From assembly GCA_018609825.1 (NCBI GenBank), contig JAHEOA010000217.1:1-8866 (forward strand): 8,866 nucleotides of DNA, written 5' to 3'. The notes under the pieces are model-generated. The model had not been told where the DNA came from. It was given only the letters and a program-made list of their open reading frames with translations, and ran no database searches. Shown in pieces: positions 5,748 through 8,866 of this stretch (the first letter of the stretch is position 1; each line of letters begins with the position of its first letter). The position numbers and the translations under genes were made by a program. This stretch comes from Candidatus Bipolaricaulota bacterium. Its GTDB lineage: Bacteria; Bipolaricaulota; Bipolaricaulia; RBG-16-55-9.

Positions 5748-6680
5748 ATGAAAGCCATTCACGTCGAACACCTGATCAAGGACTACCCCGGCCTGCGGGC
5801 CGTCGACGGCGTCAGCTTCGACGTCGAACGGGGCGAGATCTTCGGGATGCTCGGCCCCAACGGCGCGGGCAAGACCACCACCATCGAGTGCCTCGAAGGG
5901 CTGCGCGTTCCGACAGGGGGAACGCTCGACGTGCTGGGGCTCGACCCCGCACGGGAGCGCTACGAGCTGCGCGAGCGGATCGGCGTGCAACTGCAGACGA
6001 CGGCGCTGTACGAGCGCATGCGGGTCCGCGAGGCGCTGGAGCTGTTCGCCAGCTTCTATCGGCACGGAAGCCCGTACGCGGATGACTGGGAAGCCCTCGT
6101 CGGGCCGCTCGGCCTCAGCGACAAGATGGACAGCTACTACGTGACCCTGTCCGGGGGGCAGAAGCAACGCCTCCACATCGCCCTGGCGATCATCCATGAC
6201 CCCGAGATCGTCTTCCTCGACGAGCTGACCACGGGCTTGGACCCCCAGGCCCGTCGGGCCATGTGGGAACTCATCGAGCGCATCCGCGAGCAGGGGACGA
6301 CGGTCTTCCTCACGACCCATTACATGGAAGAGGCCGAGGCGCTCTGCGATCGCGTGGCGATCCTCGACCATGGGCGGATCCTGGCGCTCGACACCCCGGA
6401 GGCGCTCGTCGCGGAGGTCGGGGGCGACACGCGCGTGTTCATCACGCTGACCGACCCCAAGGCCCTGACGGGCCTGGAGGAGATCGCGGACGTCCGCCGC
6501 GTGGAGCACCTGGACGGCCGGGCCGTGCTCTACAGCGAGCCGGACTCGGTCACGTCGGTGCTGCGCCAGCTGCTGCGCCAGGCGGACAAGAACGGCTGGC
6601 GGCTGCGCGATCTCCACGTGGAGCGGTCGTCGCTGGAGGACGTCTTCCTGGCGCTCACGGGACGGGAGATGCGCGAATGA
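5748..6680 (+). CDS. ABC-2 type transporter ATP-binding protein
   Basis: A 310-residue cytoplasmic ATPase subunit that powers an exporter with the permease encoded directly after it. All nucleotide-binding elements are present: Walker A GPNGAGKT (36-43, Lys42), Q-loop near Gln81-Gln83, signature LSGGQ (134-138), Walker B IVFLDE (154-159, catalytic Glu159), D-loop GLDP (163-166) and the H-loop His191 in TTHYMEEAE. Walker B is followed by Leu rather than the more usual Pro (DELTTGLD), a variant I know from other ABC-2 ATPases. A C-terminal extension of about 225-310 ends in SLEDVFLALTG, typical of drug, antibiotic or polysaccharide exporter ATPases. The start follows a strong GAGGGGA. The last codons overlap the permease start in an ATGA, so the two are made together. 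The transported substrate cannot be read from the sequence. Confidence 0.95.
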   Translation: MKAIHVEHLIKDYPGLRAVDGVSFDVERGEIFGMLGPNGAGKTTTIECLEGLRVPTGGTLDVLGLDPARERYELRERIGVQLQTTALYERMRVREALELFASFYRHGSPYADDWEALVGPLGLSDKMDSYYVTLSGGQKQRLHIALAIIHDPEIVFLDELTTGLDPQARRAMWELIERIREQGTTVFLTTHYMEEAEALCDRVAILDHGRILALDTPEALVAEVGGDTRVFITLTDPKALTGLEEIADVRRVEHLDGRAVLYSEPDSVTSVLRQLLRQADKNGWRLRDLHVERSSLEDVFLALTGREMRE

Positions 6681-7447
6681 CCCGTTGGCTGCGCGGCTTC
6701 CTCCATCTCACCTGGATCGAGGCCAAGCTGTTCGTTCGCGAGTGGATGGCCATCTTCTTCACGTTCATCTTCTGGCCCATGCTGCTGTTCATCGTCGGGG
6801 CGATCGCGCAGAACGACCCCGGGCTCGTCGAGGGCCGCTTCGGCCTCGTCGATCTGTTGGTGCCGGCGTTCATCGGGATCGGCATTCTGAACAACGGGCT
6901 GTTCACCATCGGCGGGCTGCTGGCAAGCTATCGGGAGCGCGGCATCCTGCGCCGCTTCGAGGCGACGCCCTTACGTCCCGCCGTGGTACTGGCGGCGCTC
7001 GTCTTCGTCGCCTATCTCATGACGCTGGCCAGCACGGCGATGATCCTCGGCGTGTCGAAGCTGTTCTTCAACCTGCGCCTCGCGGGCCAGATGACCGAGC
7101 TGTTTCTGGCGTTCACCGTCGGGGCACTCGGGCTGTTCGCGTTGGGGTTTCTCGTGGGGAGCCTGTTCAAGACGAGCCGGGTCACCTACGCCGTCTGTTC
7201 GACGCTCTTTTTCTCCATGATCCCCTTCGCCATCATCCCGCTCGGGGGCGCGCTGTTCGACCCCGAGCTGATCCCGCCGTTCATGCAGACGATTGCCCAC
7301 ATCGTCCCGCTGACGTATGCCGTCGAGCTGATCCATGACGTCTTCGTCGGTCACCAACTCCTCGCGAGCTGGCTCGATCTGCTGATCCTGATTGGCATGT
7401 TCGGGCTGTTCACGATGCTCTCCGCCCGGCTGTTCCGCTGGGAATAG
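6677..7447 (+). CDS. ABC-2 type transporter permease
   Basis: A 256-residue inner-membrane protein with six hydrophobic segments at roughly 24-44, 58-82, 103-125, 140-163, 168-192 and 232-252, the standard layout of ABC-2 permeases. The cytoplasmic loop YRERGILRRFEATPLRP (85-101) after the second segment is the usual coupling region that contacts the ATPase, and the PLTYAVELI stretch (211-219) near the end is also typical. Its ATG overlaps the stop of the ATPase gene by four bases, which explains the start choice and indicates a dedicated pair. The exporter could move a drug, lipid or secreted product; neighbours give no clue. Only a weak six-base hairpin (7453-7467) without a T-run follows it, so the end of this transcript is uncertain. 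Confidence 0.93.
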   Translation: MTRWLRGFLHLTWIEAKLFVREWMAIFFTFIFWPMLLFIVGAIAQNDPGLVEGRFGLVDLLVPAFIGIGILNNGLFTIGGLLASYRERGILRRFEATPLRPAVVLAALVFVAYLMTLASTAMILGVSKLFFNLRLAGQMTELFLAFTVGALGLFALGFLVGSLFKTSRVTYAVCSTLFFSMIPFAIIPLGGALFDPELIPPFMQTIAHIVPLTYAVELIHDVFVGHQLLASWLDLLILIGMFGLFTMLSARLFRWE

Positions 7448-7452
7448 CGCCC

Positions 7453-7467
7453 GATCGAAGCTCGATC
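7453..7467 (+). other. Short hairpin after the ABC-2 permease
   Basis: GATCGA and TCGATC pair around a three-base loop six bases after the permease stop. No T-run follows, so it is not a canonical intrinsic terminator. It could mark the transcript end or protect it, or be chance. Confidence 0.25.
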
Positions 7468-7580
7468 TCGCCACGAAACGCTTGATCATGTAAGCCCTGC
7501 TCCGTGTCCGTCTGTGTTCTGTATTGTCGAGGCCGTTGGATGAGGCCGCATGCGCATCACTCGTCCCCATCCATCGACTG

Positions 7581-7610
7581 TTGACTTGATGTCATACGCC
7601 ATGCTACGCT
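7581..7610 (+). promoter_or_regulatory. Extended -10 promoter of the solute-binding protein gene
   Basis: TTGACT (7581-7586) is followed after 18 bases by TACGCT (7605-7610), with TG at 7602-7603 one base before it, giving an extended -10. Transcription would begin near 7617. This leaves a leader of about 29 bases containing AGGGGG (7631-7636), nine bases before the ATG. The rest of the 198-base gap (7448-7645) holds no gene; it contains the short hairpin listed separately and a seven-base direct repeat GAGGCCG at 7529-7535 and 7542-7548. Confidence 0.5.
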
Positions 7611-7645
7611 TAGCCACTCAAGAAAAGACAAGGGGGTCTGCCAAT

Positions 7646-8866
7646 ATGGTTAAGGGCAAGCTGCTGTCGCTTGTCGTGTTGGGAGCCCTGTTGATCGGGT
7701 TGGCCGTCGGTCCGGCGGCGCACTCGCAGCAGGGGCAGTCGTTGACGATCGCGTTTGACGCGGCGGACTGGACCACGGGAGATCCGCACTTCGCCGCGGC
7801 CACGCAGGACCGGGCCGTCGCGGACATGGTCTTCAACGGGCTGGTCCGCTACAAGCCCGGCGACATCACCGAGTTCCAGCCCGACCTGGCGACCGATTGG
7901 TCCCAGAGCGAGGACGGCACCGTCTGGACGTTCAACCTGCGCCAGGGCGTCATGTGCCACCCGTGGGGCGACAACGACGGCTACGAACTCACCTCCGAGG
8001 ACGTCGTCTACTCGCTCCAGAAGGCGGCGAACTCCGAACGATCGGCCTACGCGGGCGAGTACGCCAACATGAGCGTTGAGGCGACGGGGCCCTATTCCGT
8101 TCAGGTTACGCTGGACGAGCCGCTGTCCAAGGCCCTGTTCCTTCCCAAGGTCTCCGACTATTCGGGGGGCTTCATCGTCTGCAAGCGGGCCGTCGAGGAC
8201 CTGGGTGACGAGGCGTTCCAGACGAATCCGGTCGGGACCGGCCCGTTCATGTTCGACGGGTACAATCCCCAAGAGAACGTGACGCTGGTCCGCAACGGCG
8301 AGTACTTCCGAGGGGAACCGAAGCTGGACGACGTCGTCGTCCGCTTCATGCCGAACATTTCCGCCCGCGAGGCCGGTCTGGACACCGGCGAGCTCGACGT
8401 CATCGAGGGCCCGCCGGAGCAGCCGTGGGTGGAGAAGATGGAACCGCAGGAAGGCTCCGCGGTGGAGGTCTTCGGCCCCGGCGAGACGGCGACGCTCCAC
8501 TTCAACATGAGCCGCGAGCCGTTCGACGACATCGACGTCCGCAAGGGCCTGGCGTACTGCATCGACCGACAGGAAGTCCTGACCACCATCGGATCGGCCG
8601 TCGCGGATCCGATCTATTCCCCGGTGCCGCCCGTGCTGGCCGGCGGCATGGCCCAAGATGAGGCGACCGAAGCGGGGCTGCTCTACGAGGCGGACCGCGA
8701 GCGCGGCCAGGGGTTGCTCGAACAGGCCGGCGCCACGGCGTTGTCGTTCGAGGTCGTCGTCTCCGAGCGGGCCTCCTATCTGCGCCCGATGCAGAACATC
8801 CAGTCGCAGCTCGCCCAGTGCGGCGTGCGCATGAGCCTCCGCGTGGTCGACCACTCGTCGATGCAC
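7646..8866 (+). CDS. ABC transporter substrate-binding protein, family 5 (peptide/oligopeptide type), C-terminus missing
   Basis: The first 407 residues of a periplasmic binding protein of the DppA/OppA family, open to the end of the window; family members are usually 500-600 residues. The N-terminus is a Sec signal peptide with Lys3 and Lys5, a hydrophobic core at about 6-22 and a likely cleavage after Ser27 (AAHS then QQ). There is no lipobox cysteine, which suggests a free periplasmic protein. Family marks include the LTIAFDAADWTTGDPH start of the mature protein, WTFNLRQGV (94-102), TSEDVVYSL (116-124), NPVGTGPF (194-201) and FNMSREPFDDIDVRKGLAYCIDR (286-308 region). It would deliver peptides, nickel, opines or similar solutes to a membrane permease probably encoded just beyond the window. 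The ATG at 7646 follows AGGGGG by nine bases. The promoter at 7581-7610 suggests a unit separate from the exporter. Confidence 0.93.
   Translation, partial: MVKGKLLSLVVLGALLIGLAVGPAAHSQQGQSLTIAFDAADWTTGDPHFAAATQDRAVADMVFNGLVRYKPGDITEFQPDLATDWSQSEDGTVWTFNLRQGVMCHPWGDNDGYELTSEDVVYSLQKAANSERSAYAGEYANMSVEATGPYSVQVTLDEPLSKALFLPKVSDYSGGFIVCKRAVEDLGDEAFQTNPVGTGPFMFDGYNPQENVTLVRNGEYFRGEPKLDDVVVRFMPNISAREAGLDTGELDVIEGPPEQPWVEKMEPQEGSAVEVFGPGETATLHFNMSREPFDDIDVRKGLAYCIDRQEVLTTIGSAVADPIYSPVPPVLAGGMAQDEATEAGLLYEADRERGQGLLEQAGATALSFEVVVSERASYLRPMQNIQSQLAQCGVRMSLRVVDHSSMH

Noticed and set aside
6216..6221. Leu in place of Pro after Walker B in the ABC ATPase (DELTTGLD) as a sign of inactivation
   Set aside because: The catalytic Glu and all other motifs are intact, and this variant is familiar from other ABC-2 ATPases.
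4692..6617. A 641-codon open frame on the minus strand opposite the CDF and ABC ATPase genes
   Set aside because: Its product is rich in Arg, His, Gln and Gly with no domain I recognise, while both plus-strand genes beneath it have clear families and catalytic motifs. Long antisense frames are common in GC-rich DNA.
7529..7548. Direct repeat GAGGCCG, two copies 13 bases apart, as an operator for the binding-protein promoter
   Set aside because: Seven bases in GC-rich DNA is weak evidence, it lies more than 30 bases upstream of the -35, and nothing else supports it.
7610..8866. A 418-codon open frame on the minus strand opposite the solute-binding protein
   Set aside because: The plus strand encodes a clear family 5 binding protein with a signal peptide and a good ribosome binding site; the antisense product has shadow-type composition.

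Overview
The window is a GC-rich, gene-dense stretch of a bacterial chromosome with no sign of mobile DNA, RNA genes or CRISPR. It carries nine protein genes, two of them cut by the window edges. No base run identifies the species. A GC-rich diderm bacterium from a poorly cultured lineage is my best inference: the solute-binding protein at the right end has a plain Sec signal peptide rather than a lipobox, as expected for a periplasm, and the gene set is ordinary bacterial housekeeping and transport.

Left half (1-4673, minus strand): five genes read leftward with gaps of 2 to about 50 bases and look like one operon. In transcription order they are a stand-alone cyclodeaminase/cyclohydrolase-family protein, an inositol-monophosphatase-family phosphatase, asparaginyl-tRNA synthetase (asnS), an ATP-grasp ligase of unknown substrate, and the N-terminal part of a CocE/NonD-family serine hydrolase. 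A good promoter candidate lies just upstream of the first gene (4691-4719). asnS is a core translation enzyme. The other four could form a small metabolic unit of folate-linked, phosphatase, ligase and hydrolase steps, but nothing in the sequence fixes their substrates.

Middle (4674-5684): a short divergent promoter region separates the leftward operon from a rightward cation diffusion facilitator. This transporter has an unusual TM2 half of its transport site and intact second and cytoplasmic metal sites.

Right half (5685-8866, plus strand): a promoter candidate precedes a two-gene ABC-2 type exporter whose ATPase and permease overlap by four bases. After a 198-base gap with its own promoter candidate comes a family 5 (oligopeptide/dipeptide-type) substrate-binding protein that runs off the right edge. 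It probably begins a peptide or small-solute uptake operon.

I found no convincing undescribed system. The most interesting points are the unassigned ATP-grasp/hydrolase/cyclodeaminase association around asnS, the compact divergent promoter with a nearly leaderless leftward transcript, the altered metal site in the CDF protein, and an 11-codon mini-ORF in frame with the hydrolase gene.
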